Positions 34,483-43,715 of a stretch of DNA of 64,000 nt are shown here, piece by piece (the stretch's first letter is position 1; each line of letters starts with the position of its first letter). The notes under the pieces were generated by a model. The model was not told the origin of the DNA. It made no database searches and worked only from the letters and a program-made list of their open reading frames with translations. The DNA comes from Gordonia hydrophobica NBRC 16057 (GTDB taxonomy: Bacteria; Actinomycetota; Actinomycetes; Mycobacteriales; Mycobacteriaceae), in contig NZ_BCWU01000007.1 in the NCBI RefSeq assembly GCF_001592365.1, forward strand, positions 124,001 through 188,000. Direction: 5' to 3'. Made by a program: the position numbers and the translations under genes.

Positions 34483-34566
34483 TGAACGAATATTCATCGA
34501 ATCGCTCGGACCCCTTGCGCGTCGAGTGAAATGAATCTATGTTCATCACTAGTGAATACATCTTCA
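34483..34566. promoter_or_regulatory. Three TGAA-N6-TTCA operators in the TetR/ech divergent region
   Basis: Sites at 34483-34496 (TGAAcgaataTTCA), 34532-34545 (TGAAtctatgTTCA) and 34553-34566 (TGAAtacatcTTCA) have identical arms and spacing. Sites two and three start 21 bp apart (two helical turns). The region is AT-richer than its surroundings. Confidence 0.75.
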
Positions 34567-34604
34567 TTTTGCATTGACCCGGCACCCGAGGCAAGGACGA
34601 TCCC

Positions 34605-35411
34605 ATGAACTTCTCCGATTACCAGCATCTTCTGTTCGAGCGTCGCGACAACGGCGTCCTGCTGATGACGCTCAACCGTCCCGACAAGTACAACGCCACC
34701 AACGAGGTGATGCACGCAGAGTTGGCGCGGGTGTTCCCCGAGATCTCCGCCGACCCGGAGACCCGCGTCGTGGTCGTGACCGGTGCGGGCAAGGCCTTCT
34801 CCGCCGGCGGCGATCTCGCGATGGTCGAGGCCATGGCGGGCGACCACGACCGCGTCGCCGCGATGCTCGACGAGATGAGCCGCCTGGTCTACGGCATCGT
34901 CGACTGCGCCAAGCCGGTGGTCTCCGCGATCAACGGCGTCGCCGTCGGCGCAGGCACTGTCGTCGCGCTCCTCTCCGACATCTCCGTGTGCGCGCAGGAC
35001 GCGAAACTGGGCGACGGCCACGTGAAGTTGGGCGTCGCGGCGGGCGACCACGCGGCGATTGTCTGGCCACTGCTGACCAGCATGCCGAAGGCCAAGTACT
35101 ACCTGATGACCGGCGAGATGATCGACGGCGTCGAGGCCGAGCGGATCGGTCTGGTGACCAAGGTGCTGCCGCGCGACGAGGTGCTCGACGAAGCACTTCG
35201 CATCGCCGAGGTCATGGCGACCGGCTCACAGAATGCGATCCGGTGGACCAAGAAGTCCCTCAACAACTGGATTCGCAACGCCGGTCCGATCTTCGATCAG
35301 TCCGCCGCCTACGAGATGCTCGGCTTCATGGCGCCCGACGTGGTCGAGGGCTATACCGCGCTCCGCGAGAAGCGGGCGCCCGCCTTCCCGTCCGCCGCCC
35401 CCACCGCCTGA
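34605..35411 (+). CDS. Enoyl-CoA hydratase/isomerase
   Basis: Crotonase-fold enzyme of 268 residues. Oxyanion-hole segments are VVVTGAGKAFSAGGDLAMVEAM and SAINGVAVGAGTVVALLSD. DGHVKLGVAAGDHAAIVWP replaces one usual catalytic Glu with Asp/His, so hydratase activity is likely but not certain. It is the first gene of the operon hydratase - SDR - synthetase - dehydrogenase behind three TetR-type operators. A GGCAAGGACGAT stretch precedes the ATG. The set would carry a carboxylic acid through beta-oxidation. Confidence 0.88.
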   Translation: MNFSDYQHLLFERRDNGVLLMTLNRPDKYNATNEVMHAELARVFPEISADPETRVVVVTGAGKAFSAGGDLAMVEAMAGDHDRVAAMLDEMSRLVYGIVDCAKPVVSAINGVAVGAGTVVALLSDISVCAQDAKLGDGHVKLGVAAGDHAAIVWPLLTSMPKAKYYLMTGEMIDGVEAERIGLVTKVLPRDEVLDEALRIAEVMATGSQNAIRWTKKSLNNWIRNAGPIFDQSAAYEMLGFMAPDVVEGYTALREKRAPAFPSAAPTA

Positions 35412-35438
35412 CCCGATCACCGACCAGGAGCCACCACC

Positions 35439-36179
35439 ATGACCACCTCTTCCATCGCCGTCGTCACCGGCGCCGGTTCGGGCATCGGCCGCGCCATCGC
35501 CCTGGCCCTCGCCGACCGCGGCGACACCGTCGTCGCCGCCGATCTGAACCTCGATTCCGCCACCGCCACCGCTGAACAGGGACCGGCCGGACGCATCCAC
35601 GCCATGGGCGTCGACGTCGCCGACGCCGGCCAGGTGAACGCCCTCCGCGACCGGGTCAACGCCGACGTCGGCGTACCGAACGTGCTGGTCAACGCCGCGG
35701 GCTGGGACCGCACCGACAAGTTCCTCAACGCGACTCCCGAGTTCGCCGAGAAGGTCGTCGCCATCAACTACCTGGGCCCGGTCAACCTGTGCAGCGCATT
35801 TCTGCCCGGGATGGTCGACTCCGAGTCCGGCGGCAGGGTCGTCAACGTCGCCAGCGACGCGGGCCGCGTCGGCAGCGCGGGCGAGACCATCTACGCGGGC
35901 GCCAAGGGCGGCGTCATCGCCTTGACGAAGTCGCTCGCCAGGGAGATGGCGCGGTACGCCATCAATGTGAACTGCGTCTGCCCGGGCCCCACCGACACCC
36001 CGCTGTTCCGCGCACAGGACGAGAAGCTGCAGGAGGCGCTCATCCGCGCGATCCCGTTCCGCAGACTCGCGCGTCCCGACGAGGTCGCCGCCCCCGTCGT
36101 CTTCCTCTCCTCCGACGCCGCGTCGTTCATCACCGGCCAGGTGATCAGCGTCAGCGGCGGCCTCACCATGGCCGGTTGA
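35439..36179 (+). CDS. SDR family 3-hydroxyacyl dehydrogenase-like protein
   Basis: Short-chain dehydrogenase of 246 residues: TGAGSGIGRAIALAL (about 10-24), VLVNAAGWDRTDKF, catalytic Ser in VNVASDAGRVG and Tyr-x3-Lys in TIYAGAKGG. CPGPTDTPLF and the ITGQVISVSGGLTMAG end are standard. AADLNLD after strand two points to NAD(H). In the operon order it would supply the 3-hydroxyacyl-CoA dehydrogenase step after the hydratase. An aggagcc lies before the ATG. Confidence 0.88.
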   Translation: MTTSSIAVVTGAGSGIGRAIALALADRGDTVVAADLNLDSATATAEQGPAGRIHAMGVDVADAGQVNALRDRVNADVGVPNVLVNAAGWDRTDKFLNATPEFAEKVVAINYLGPVNLCSAFLPGMVDSESGGRVVNVASDAGRVGSAGETIYAGAKGGVIALTKSLAREMARYAINVNCVCPGPTDTPLFRAQDEKLQEALIRAIPFRRLARPDEVAAPVVFLSSDAASFITGQVISVSGGLTMAG

Positions 36180-36208
36180 CCGCAGCAGTTCACCAAGGAG
36201 CCTCGATC

Positions 36209-37876
36209 ATGTCTTATACGTACGACGCCCGCGCCTACCGCGAGTACTTCGAGAACGACTTCACCTATCTGAACGGCTTCCGCCGCAACGTCCACCGATT
36301 CGCCGACCGGCCCGCCATGCAGCTCGCCGACACCGGCGAGACGATCACCTACGCCCAACTCGGCGCCCGCGTCGACGCCCTCGCCGCCGGACTCATCTCC
36401 GCCGGCGTCGGCCCGGGCGACGTGGTGGCCTACCAGTTGTTCAACGGTCCGGAGTTCGCGGAGCTCTACCTCGCGACCCAGGCCGCGGCGGCCGTCGGCG
36501 CACCGATGAACTTCCGGCTCGCCGCCGGGGAGACCGCGTTCGTCCTCGGCTCCACCCGCCCGCGGGTCTACGTCTACGACACCGCGCTCGGCGAGACGGC
36601 CGCCGCAGCACTGGAGCACGCCACGCACACGCCGGCGGTGATCATCGCGGTGGGCGACGGCGAGCCGATCGCGGCACCGACCGGCAGCGTCGTCCTGCGC
36701 TACCGCGACCTCCCGACTCCCGGTGCCACGCCCCCGCCGCCGACTCGCACCGTCTGGGACGAGACCACGCGCCTGTTCACCTCGGGCACCACCGGCATGC
36801 CCAAGGCCGTGCCGATGAACAGCATGATCGAGGTGTTCAGCGCGCACGACGTGATCATGCACTTCCCGCTCGCCCCCGACGACAAGACGCTGAACATGAC
36901 GCCGTGGTTCCACCGCGGCGGCCTGTACTGCGCGGGACCGAATCCCACGTTCTACCTCGGCAGTTCCCTGGTGCCGCTGCGCGCCTTCGACGCCGACCGC
37001 ACGCTGGACCTGGTGGAGCAGTTCGGCCTGACCTTCCTCATCGGCGCCCCGACCAACCTCGCGATGCTCGCCCGCGCCCAAGAGACTCGCCCGCGCGACC
37101 TCTCCACACTGAAGGGGCTGGTCACGATGGGGGCTCCGCTGGAACGCGACGCCGCACTGCACTACCAGGACGTCCTCAACCCGCGGATCTTCAACGGGTA
37201 CGGGAGCACCGAGGGCTTCTGGAACACCTTCCTGCGCCCCGGCGACCTCCCGGACATGGCCGGGACCGCGGGCCGCGCGTGCATCGACGACGACGTCGCC
37301 GTGGTCGCCGTGCGCGACGACGGTCTGGCCGATCCGAGCGACACCGTCCCGCGCGACGGGACCACCGTCGGCGAGGTCGCGATCCGTTCGCCGAAGGGCG
37401 CCGGGCAGTACTACGACAATCCCGAGCAGGACGCCGCCAAGTTCCGCGACGGCTGGCTGTACATCGGCGATCTCGCGACCTGGGACGAGAACGAGTTCGT
37501 GACCATCGTCGGCCGCAAGGACGACATGCTGATCTCGGGTGGCGAGAACGTCCATCCCGTGCAGGTGGAAGAAGCCCTCAACGCCCACCCGGGCGTCGCC
37601 GACTCCCTGGTCGTCGGCGTGGCCGACGACGAGTGGGGGCAGTTGGTGGTGGCCTATGTGGTGCCCGACGCCGACACCCCGCCGACCGCGTCGGACCTCG
37701 ACGCCCACTGCCGGGCGCATCCGATGCTGTCGTCGTTCAAGCGGCCGCGCGCCTACCGCTTCGTCGAACAGCTTCCGGTGTCGGCGACGGGCAAGAAACT
37801 GCACTACAAGGCCACCGAGCAGGCACGCGACGACCTCGCGGCCGGCCGTTTCACCTCCCTGAAGGATCTGGCATGA
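36209..37876 (+). CDS. Acyl-CoA synthetase / AMP-dependent ligase
   Basis: ANL-superfamily CoA ligase of 555 residues activating a carboxylic acid to its CoA ester. Motifs are the P-loop LFTSGTTGMPKAVPMN, MTPWFHRGGLY, GYGSTEGFWNTF (adenine binding), GWLYIGDLATWDENEFVTIVGRKDDMLISGGENV, and the catalytic Lys in SATGKKLHYK. The intact C-terminal domain contrasts with the frameshifted paralogue at 26765-28373. The ATG at 36209 has aaggag before it. It overlaps the acyl-CoA dehydrogenase start by 4 bp. Confidence 0.92.
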   Translation: MSYTYDARAYREYFENDFTYLNGFRRNVHRFADRPAMQLADTGETITYAQLGARVDALAAGLISAGVGPGDVVAYQLFNGPEFAELYLATQAAAAVGAPMNFRLAAGETAFVLGSTRPRVYVYDTALGETAAAALEHATHTPAVIIAVGDGEPIAAPTGSVVLRYRDLPTPGATPPPPTRTVWDETTRLFTSGTTGMPKAVPMNSMIEVFSAHDVIMHFPLAPDDKTLNMTPWFHRGGLYCAGPNPTFYLGSSLVPLRAFDADRTLDLVEQFGLTFLIGAPTNLAMLARAQETRPRDLSTLKGLVTMGAPLERDAALHYQDVLNPRIFNGYGSTEGFWNTFLRPGDLPDMAGTAGRACIDDDVAVVAVRDDGLADPSDTVPRDGTTVGEVAIRSPKGAGQYYDNPEQDAAKFRDGWLYIGDLATWDENEFVTIVGRKDDMLISGGENVHPVQVEEALNAHPGVADSLVVGVADDEWGQLVVAYVVPDADTPPTASDLDAHCRAHPMLSSFKRPRAYRFVEQLPVSATGKKLHYKATEQARDDLAAGRFTSLKDLA

Positions 37877-39015
37877 GCGTGACCTACCACGACGAGCACC
37901 GGCAGTTCCGCGACCTGGCCCGCAGCTTCGTCGCCTCCCGCATCGCGGACCGACACGAGTCGTGGGAGCAGTCGGGACGCCTCGCGGCATCGATGTTCAC
38001 CGACGCCGGCGCGCACGGGCTGCTCGGCTTCCCCGTCCCGGAGGAGTTCGGGGGCCCGGGCGTCGACGACTTCCGCTATCACGCGATCGTCGTCGACGAG
38101 GTGGCACGCGTCGGCGCCGCCGCCGCCGCGATCGCGTTCTCGCTGCAGAACGACGTCGTGCTCCCGTATCTGACCGACCTGACCACCGCCGAGCAGAAGG
38201 CCCGCTGGCTCCCCGGCGTGGTCTCCGGCGAGACGGTGCTCGGCATCGCGATGACCGAACCCGGCACCGGCAGCGACCTCGCCGGGATCGCCACCACCGC
38301 GGTGCGCGACGGCGACCACTATGTGGTGAACGGCGCCAAGACGTTCATCTCGAACGGGCAGAACGGAACGCTGTTCGTGGTCGCGGTGCGGACCGGCGCG
38401 GATCGGCACAAGGGACTGTCGTTGCTGGTGGTCGACGCTGACACCCCGGGTTTCGACCGCGGTCGCAACCTGGACAAGATCGGACTGCACGCGCAGGACA
38501 CCAGCGAACTCGCGTTCACAGACATGCGCGTACCCGTCGCCAACCGGCTGGGCGAGGAGGGCGACGGCTTCTACCACCTGGTCCGAAATCTGCCACAGGA
38601 GCGGTTGTCACTGTCGGTCGGCGCCGTGGCCGCCGCGGAGGGCGTCTTCGCCGCCACCCGCGAGTACGTCGCGCAGCGTCGTGCCTTCGGCTCCCCGATC
38701 GGGAGCTTCCAGAACACCCAGTTCGTGATGGCCGAGCTCGCCACCGAGCTCGACCTGGCACGCACCTTCCTCGACGACTGCCTCGCCCAGCATGTCGAGG
38801 GTGAGCTCACCGCCGCACGCGCCGCCAAGTTGAAGTGGTGGACCACCGAACTCCAGGTCCGCACCGCCGATCGCTGTCTGCAACTGCACGGCGGTTACGG
38901 CTACATGCGCGAGTATCCGGTGTCGCGCGCCTTCGTCGACGCGCGCATCCAGACCATCTACGGCGGCACCACCGAGATCATGAAGACGATCATCGCGAAG
39001 GATCTGGGCCTGTAG
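37873..39015 (+). CDS. Acyl-CoA dehydrogenase
   Basis: Flavoprotein of 380 residues catalysing the alpha,beta-desaturation of an acyl-CoA, with electrons passed to [19 protein letters not shown] and [11 protein letters not shown] form the FAD/substrate region, [17 protein letters not shown] the central helix, [17 protein letters not shown] the family signature, and the catalytic Glu is in [12 protein letters not shown] near the C-terminus. It is the last gene of the TetR-governed operon, which with the hydratase and SDR gives nearly a full beta-oxidation spiral lacking only a thiolase. Confidence 0.93.
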   Translation: MSVTYHDEHRQFRDLARSFVASRIADRHESWEQSGRLAASMFTDAGAHGLLGFPVPEEFGGPGVDDFRYHAIVVDEVARVGAAAAAIAFSLQNDVVLPYLTDLTTAEQKARWLPGVVSGETVLGIAMTEPGTGSDLAGIATTAVRDGDHYVVNGAKTFISNGQNGTLFVVAVRTGADRHKGLSLLVVDADTPGFDRGRNLDKIGLHAQDTSELAFTDMRVPVANRLGEEGDGFYHLVRNLPQERLSLSVGAVAAAEGVFAATREYVAQRRAFGSPIGSFQNTQFVMAELATELDLARTFLDDCLAQHVEGELTAARAAKLKWWTTELQVRTADRCLQLHGGYGYMREYPVSRAFVDARIQTIYGGTTEIMKTIIAKDLGL

Positions 39016-39041
39016 GGAGCCGTCGTCGACAAACGGTCCTT

Positions 39042-39932
39042 CTACTGGAAGACGACCGTCTTCCGGTCGTGGACCAGCACGCGGTGCTCCAGGTGCCACC
39101 GGACGCCGCGGGCCAGGACCAGGGTCTCGATGTCGCGGCCCTGGCTCACCATGTCGGCAGCGGAGTAGCCGTGATCGATGCGGCTGACGTCCTGCTCGAT
39201 GATCGGGCCGGCATCGAGGTCGGCGGTCACATAGTGGCACGTGGCGCCGATCAGCTTCACCCCGCGATCGAACGCCTGGTGGTACGGCCGAGCGCCGACG
39301 AAGCTCGGCAGGAAGCTGTGGTGGATGTTGATCGCCCGACCGGCCCACGCCTCACAGAGGTCGGCGGGCAGGATCTGCATGAAGCGCGCGAGGACGATCG
39401 CATTCGGGTCGTAGCCTTCGACGATCCGCTGCACCTCGGCGAAGGCCTCAGCCTTGCCCTCCTTGGGAAACGGCACGTGATGGAACGGGACGCCGAACCG
39501 GGTCGTCAGCGCTTCCAGGTCGCGGTGGTTGCCGACGACAGCACTGACCTGTGCCGGGAAGTCGCCGCGCTCGGCGCGCGACAGGATGTCGGTGAGACAG
39601 TGACTGTCCTTGCTCACCAGCAGCACCACCGACTTCTCGGCGCCGGAATCGGTGACACTCCACTCGGCCTCCGGCCCGAACATCGCCGCGACCTCCGCGA
39701 AGCGGCCCCGGAACTCCTCGACCGGCATCGCGACGGAGTCCGCACGGACCGCCTGCCGGGTGAAGAACCATCCGGTCGACGGGTCCGAGTGGTACGCGGC
39801 CTCGGTGATCCACCCACCGACACCGGTGAGGAATCCGGCGAGCGCGGCGACGATGCCGGTGCGGTCGGGGCAGCCGAGGGTCAGAACAAAGCGGCGTTCG
39901 CCGTCGGAGGAGGAGATCTGGGAGTTGCTCAC
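39042..39932 (-). CDS. purU: Formyltetrahydrofolate deformylase (PurU)
   Basis: Enzyme of 296 residues that hydrolyses 10-formyl-THF to formate and THF, balancing one-carbon units with purine synthesis. An N-terminal ACT domain ([21 protein letters not shown]) precedes a formyltransferase-like domain with catalytic [21 protein letters not shown] and [20 protein letters not shown]. The GTG start at 39932 faces deoC with only 27 bp between, and no good Shine-Dalgarno is seen. A hairpin GGAAGAC-gacc-GTCTTCC lies in its last codons (39047-39064). Confidence 0.92.
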   Translation of the reverse strand: MSNSQISSSDGERRFVLTLGCPDRTGIVAALAGFLTGVGGWITEAAYHSDPSTGWFFTRQAVRADSVAMPVEEFRGRFAEVAAMFGPEAEWSVTDSGAEKSVVLLVSKDSHCLTDILSRAERGDFPAQVSAVVGNHRDLEALTTRFGVPFHHVPFPKEGKAEAFAEVQRIVEGYDPNAIVLARFMQILPADLCEAWAGRAINIHHSFLPSFVGARPYHQAFDRGVKLIGATCHYVTADLDAGPIIEQDVSRIDHGYSAADMVSQGRDIETLVLARGVRWHLEHRVLVHDRKTVVFQ

Positions 39933-39959
39933 CCGTCTCAGTGTGCCAAGCTCGAATTC

Positions 39960-40637
39960 GTGACGAACACCAACCTGACCCGAGCAGCTGTCGCCGCGAT
40001 GGTCGACCACACGATCCTCAAGCCCGAGGCCACCCGCGCCGACGCGGAAGCCACCGTCGCCGAGGGGCTGGAACTGGGCGTCTACGCCATCTGCCTCTCG
40101 CCGTCGATGCTGCCGATCGACACCGGCGCCGCCAAGACCTGCGTCGTCGCGGGATTCCCCTCCGGTAAGCACCACTCGCTGGTGAAGGCGGCCGAAGCGC
40201 GCCTGGCCGTCGACACCGGCGCCGACGAGATCGACATGGTGATCGACGTCGGCGCCGCTGCCGAGGGGAAGTACGACGAGGTGTTCGGCGACGTCCTCAC
40301 CGTCCGCGAGGCCATCGGCCACGAGCACGTCCTGAAGGTCATCGTGGAATCCGCAGTGCTGCTCGATGCGGTGGGTGAGGACGGCCTCGCCCATGTGTGC
40401 CGCCGTGCAGTGGAGGCGGGCGCCGACTTCGTCAAGACCTCGACGGGCTTCCACCCGGCGGGCGGGGCGAGCGTGCGCGCGATCGAGGTGATGCGCACAG
40501 CCGTCGGCCCGACCGTCGGGGTCAAAGCGAGCGGCGGCATTCGGACGGCCGAGTTCGCCGCCGAGCTCATCGCCGCGGGGGCGTCGCGCCTCGGCCTGTC
40601 CGGAACCCGCGCCGTGCTGGACGGTTTCCCCGAGTAG
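39960..40637 (+). CDS. deoC: Deoxyribose-phosphate aldolase (DeoC)
   Basis: Class I aldolase of 225 residues splitting 2-deoxyribose-5-phosphate into glyceraldehyde-3-phosphate and acetaldehyde in nucleoside breakdown. [11 protein letters not shown] near the start, [12 protein letters not shown], the Schiff-base Lys region [17 protein letters not shown], and [11 protein letters not shown] are diagnostic. The GTG at 39960 gives the expected N-terminus; no Shine-Dalgarno is visible, so it may be leaderless or have its promoter inside purU. It is in the same order relative to the DUF2993 and nitrilase genes as in M. tuberculosis (recalled). Confidence 0.94.
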   Translation: MTNTNLTRAAVAAMVDHTILKPEATRADAEATVAEGLELGVYAICLSPSMLPIDTGAAKTCVVAGFPSGKHHSLVKAAEARLAVDTGADEIDMVIDVGAAAEGKYDEVFGDVLTVREAIGHEHVLKVIVESAVLLDAVGEDGLAHVCRRAVEAGADFVKTSTGFHPAGGASVRAIEVMRTAVGPTVGVKASGGIRTAEFAAELIAAGASRLGLSGTRAVLDGFPE

Positions 40638-40655
40638 GCCGCTGCCGCAGCAGAG

Positions 40656-41828
40656 CTACGCCGTGCAGCCTCCGCTGCTCGAGTCGCCCGTGCTCTCGGC
40701 CGCGGACTTCAGGTTGACGTCCGAGCCCGAGAAGGCGAAGTCGATGCCGTTCTGACCGACGTCGAGCTTGCTGACCTGGATCTGCTTGAACAGCGGGCCG
40801 AACATGGCGGTGGTGACCCGGTCGACGATCGGTTGAGCGAAGTCCTTCGGGACGCCGAAGACCAGCGCAGTCGCTTCTTCCACTGTGAAGGTCACCGCCC
40901 CGTCCTTGAGCACGGGCTTCAACGTGACGGTGGCCGGGACCGGGATGATCGCCAGGGTGACCGTCGTCGAGATCTTCAACGTTCCCGCCGACGGGTCCGC
41001 GGTGATGGACTCGATGGGCGAGCTGCTCTGGCCGTCTCCCTGACTCAGTTCCTTGATCCGCTGGTACGGCAGGAAACCGTTGCCGTTCAAGCTCTGCACG
41101 GTGCCGCCGTCGGTGCTGATGCCCTCGGCACGAGCGTGCAGTCGCATGGTGGTGCCGCCGTCGGAGTTGGTGTCGACCTGCACCCACGGCACGTCGCCGT
41201 CGATCATCGACAGCAGCATCGGCCGACGCGACACCGACACGTCGGTGCCGGTTCCGGTGAGGTTGTCGAACGACGTCTGCAGACAACTCGTCACCTTGTT
41301 GCGGATGTACAACTCGGAGCCCACCCCGGCGATCACCACGAGCAGGACGACCGCCGCCAGGATCAATCCGATGGTCCGCCCGCGTCCCCGCTTCTTCTTC
41401 GTCATCGGTGCAGTCAGCACCGGGCCGGACGGCGGAGCGGGCGGCTCTGTCGGGATGGGCTCGAACGCACTGGAGTCGAGCGCGTCCATCTGCTTGGTGC
41501 CGGGCTTCGCGGTCCGCGAATACGCCTGCGTGGCGGGGCTGGGCGTGTAGCGCACCGGTCCCGTCACCACCTCACCGGTCGGCGCGTCGTCGACGAAGGG
41601 CTCCGGAGTCGGCGGCTCGGTGCTGTCCGTCATGGGGCTCTCCGACCGGGGGCTCTCCGGCATGGGGCTCGCCTGCGGGGTGCTCGCCGAGTGAGCGCTC
41701 TCCGGGTGAGTGATCTCCGAGGTCGGACCGTCGGCCGGCGACGGCGCCGCGGCGTCCTCCGGCACCGCGGCATCGGCGCCGGGCTCGGTCGGATCGTCGG
41801 GCTGCGGCGTGCGTTCGTTGTCGGTCAT
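40656..41828 (-). CDS. LmeA-like phospholipid-binding protein (DUF2993), membrane anchored
   Basis: Protein of 390 residues, counterpart of M. tuberculosis Rv0479c by position. A long acidic Pro/Ser/Glu-rich cytoplasmic N-terminus with heptad-like SPMPESPRSE repeats leads to KKKRGRGR and one helix (TIGLILAAVVLLVVIAGVG). An extracytoplasmic DUF2993 domain follows (VTSCLQTSFDNLTGTGTDVSVSRRPML ... VQVSK-like IQVSKLDVGQNGIDFAFSG). LmeA proteins bind phospholipids and take part in mannan/LAM elongation. It lies 5 bp downstream of the nitrilase gene on the same strand. Confidence 0.82.
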   Translation of the reverse strand: MTDNERTPQPDDPTEPGADAAVPEDAAAPSPADGPTSEITHPESAHSASTPQASPMPESPRSESPMTDSTEPPTPEPFVDDAPTGEVVTGPVRYTPSPATQAYSRTAKPGTKQMDALDSSAFEPIPTEPPAPPSGPVLTAPMTKKKRGRGRTIGLILAAVVLLVVIAGVGSELYIRNKVTSCLQTSFDNLTGTGTDVSVSRRPMLLSMIDGDVPWVQVDTNSDGGTTMRLHARAEGISTDGGTVQSLNGNGFLPYQRIKELSQGDGQSSSPIESITADPSAGTLKISTTVTLAIIPVPATVTLKPVLKDGAVTFTVEEATALVFGVPKDFAQPIVDRVTTAMFGPLFKQIQVSKLDVGQNGIDFAFSGSDVNLKSAAESTGDSSSGGCTA

Positions 41829-41833
41829 CTGCG

Positions 41834-42646
41834 TCAGGTCCCATCCAGGCGGGGAATCTCGCGGGTGTTGGCCAGAACGGCCAGCGCCGTGCGCGCCTTG
41901 TGTGTCAGGCCCAGATCGATGTCGTGAACACCGGTCTGCACTGCGGAGTCATAGTCGGCGATCACGCTACCGAACGGATCTGAGAGGCGGCTATGGCCGA
42001 TCCCAGTGGGCGCCGAGGAATTCCTGACAGAGATGTCGGTGGGCAGGGCCTGACCGACGGCGGCGATGTAGGTCGTCGCATCGAGCGCACGCGCCGTCGA
42101 CAGGACCTCCCACTGCGCGACCTTGCCCGGACCGGCTCCCCACGACGTCGGGACGACGATCAGCTCTGCGCCTCGTCTCGCCAGCTCGACGAAGAGCGCG
42201 GGAAACCTGATGTCGTAGCAGGTCGCGACACCGACGAGATGCCCTGCGACCTCGACGACCAGCGGATCTCGGCCCGGCGCGACGGTGGCCGACTCCGCGA
42301 AGCCGAACGCGTCGTACAGATGGATCTTGTCGTAGCCGACTGGAGCCTCGCCCGGCCGTGCCACCAGCACGGTGTTCCGGATCCTGCCGTCTGGATCGGG
42401 CGTGAACATGCCCGCGACCACCGTGATCTGTTCGGCGTCGGCCACCCGAACGACGTCGGAGGCCCACGGTCCGTCGAGCGGCTGCGCGACGTCGCGCAGC
42501 GGCACGCCGAACCGGCACATCGTCGCCTCAGGAAAGACCACGAGCTCCGCGCCGTCGGCTGCTGCCGATCGCGTCTGATCCACGACGGTCCTCAGGTTGG
42601 CCGACGGGTCGTCCGTGGAACTGATCTGGGCCATCGCCAATCGCAT
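41834..42646 (-). CDS. Carbon-nitrogen hydrolase (nitrilase superfamily)
   Basis: Nitrilase-fold amidase of 270 residues with the Glu-Lys-Cys triad: Glu in ELVVFPEAT (about 43), Lys in VGYDKIHLYDAFG, and Cys in VGVATCYDIRFPAL. HLYDAFGF and SWGAGPGKVAQW resemble the Nit2/omega-amidase and deaminated-glutathione amidase branches. The ATG at 42646 follows gaggaggcgac; the longer frame was rejected. By position it matches Rv0480c. It is upstream of the LmeA-like gene in a probable operon. Confidence 0.9.
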   Translation of the reverse strand: MRLAMAQISSTDDPSANLRTVVDQTRSAAADGAELVVFPEATMCRFGVPLRDVAQPLDGPWASDVVRVADAEQITVVAGMFTPDPDGRIRNTVLVARPGEAPVGYDKIHLYDAFGFAESATVAPGRDPLVVEVAGHLVGVATCYDIRFPALFVELARRGAELIVVPTSWGAGPGKVAQWEVLSTARALDATTYIAAVGQALPTDISVRNSSAPTGIGHSRLSDPFGSVIADYDSAVQTGVHDIDLGLTHKARTALAVLANTREIPRLDGT

Positions 42647-42669
42647 GTCGCCTCCTCGAGTCGAACCAG

Positions 42670-43650
42670 TCACCTCTGATAGAGGGTAGTTCCCTGCGGT
42701 CCCCGACTGTCGCTGACCAGCTTCGCGAAGCAGTGGTCCTTGTCGAGACCGACGCTGCGGCACCACACCAACGCCGATTCCGGGCTCGGGAAGTTCTGCG
42801 CCGAGACGGTGATCCACCATCCCGGCTCAGAGAACACCGGCCATTCGTTCGAGTTGAGTAGTTTGACCTGCGGGTACCGGGCGCGCGACGACTCGAACTC
42901 CGACCAGATCGCGGCGTTGTTCCACGTTGTCCCCTCGGCGACCAGACCGAGCCGCTTGGAACTGATCTGTGCAGCCCACTGGTTGTTGTGCATGGTCCTC
43001 ATGTCCGCGGCATCGGTCGCCGCCTGACCACGCAGGGACTCGCCGGCCGACACCTCGGGATCGACGGCGGTCGACGTGACCGTCGTGGTCTGCTGCTGCG
43101 GTTGCTGCTGTTGCGTGGTGGCGTCCGGCTGGGCCGTCGTCGACGCGTCGTCGCCTGAGTCGGCGACCTTGAGCCAGACGAACACCGCGGCCACCGCGAG
43201 CCCGATGACGCACGCGATCGCGATGCCGAGCAGCACTGCGCGACCGCCACCGCCCGACCGCGGCGGCTGTCCATAGGAATAGCCCGGGTATCCCCCGGTC
43301 GGCGGCCCGCCCGCATACTCTCCGCTCGCGTACTGGCCCGCGGGGTACTGACCGGCCGCGTAGCCGGCGTTCTGCTGTTGGGCGCCCGCGTACTGTCCGC
43401 CCGGGTATCCGGCCGCTGCCGGGTACTGCACTCCCGCATACGGTGATTGCCCGATCTGGGTCTGCTCATACTGCTCGCCGTCGGTTGACGCCGGCGTGTT
43501 CCCCAGCGAGGTGGTCTCCACCGAGGTCGTCTTCTCCAACGACACCGCAGGCGTCGTCGGCATCGGTCTGGCCGCGGTCTCGGCAAACGGATCCGGCGCA
43601 GACGATGCGGCGTCGTTCGGCACTTCCTCTGGCTGACCTGGTGTGGACAT
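42670..43650 (-). CDS. Membrane protein with Gly/Tyr/Gln-rich N-terminus and extracytoplasmic C-terminal domain
   Basis: Protein of 326 residues with no family I can name. Residues about 65-130 are low-complexity repeats of the type GGQYAGA, AGQYPAG, SGEYAGG. One helix follows (AVLLGIAIACVIGLAVAAVFVWL), then a Thr/Gln-rich linker (TTQQQQPQQQTTTV) and an outer domain of about 130 residues with two Cys (VWCRSVGLDKDHCFAK). Such Tyr/Gly/Gln-rich heads occur in actinobacterial division and envelope proteins. It lies between the nitrilase and methyltransferase genes on the same strand. Confidence 0.75.
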   Translation of the reverse strand: MSTPGQPEEVPNDAASSAPDPFAETAARPMPTTPAVSLEKTTSVETTSLGNTPASTDGEQYEQTQIGQSPYAGVQYPAAAGYPGGQYAGAQQQNAGYAAGQYPAGQYASGEYAGGPPTGGYPGYSYGQPPRSGGGGRAVLLGIAIACVIGLAVAAVFVWLKVADSGDDASTTAQPDATTQQQQPQQQTTTVTSTAVDPEVSAGESLRGQAATDAADMRTMHNNQWAAQISSKRLGLVAEGTTWNNAAIWSEFESSRARYPQVKLLNSNEWPVFSEPGWWITVSAQNFPSPESALVWCRSVGLDKDHCFAKLVSDSRGPQGTTLYQR

Positions 43651-43715
43651 GCGCCAATCGTAAACCTGATATCGGACATCCCCGAGGTTCCATCCATACG
43701 GACGACACCCGATCT

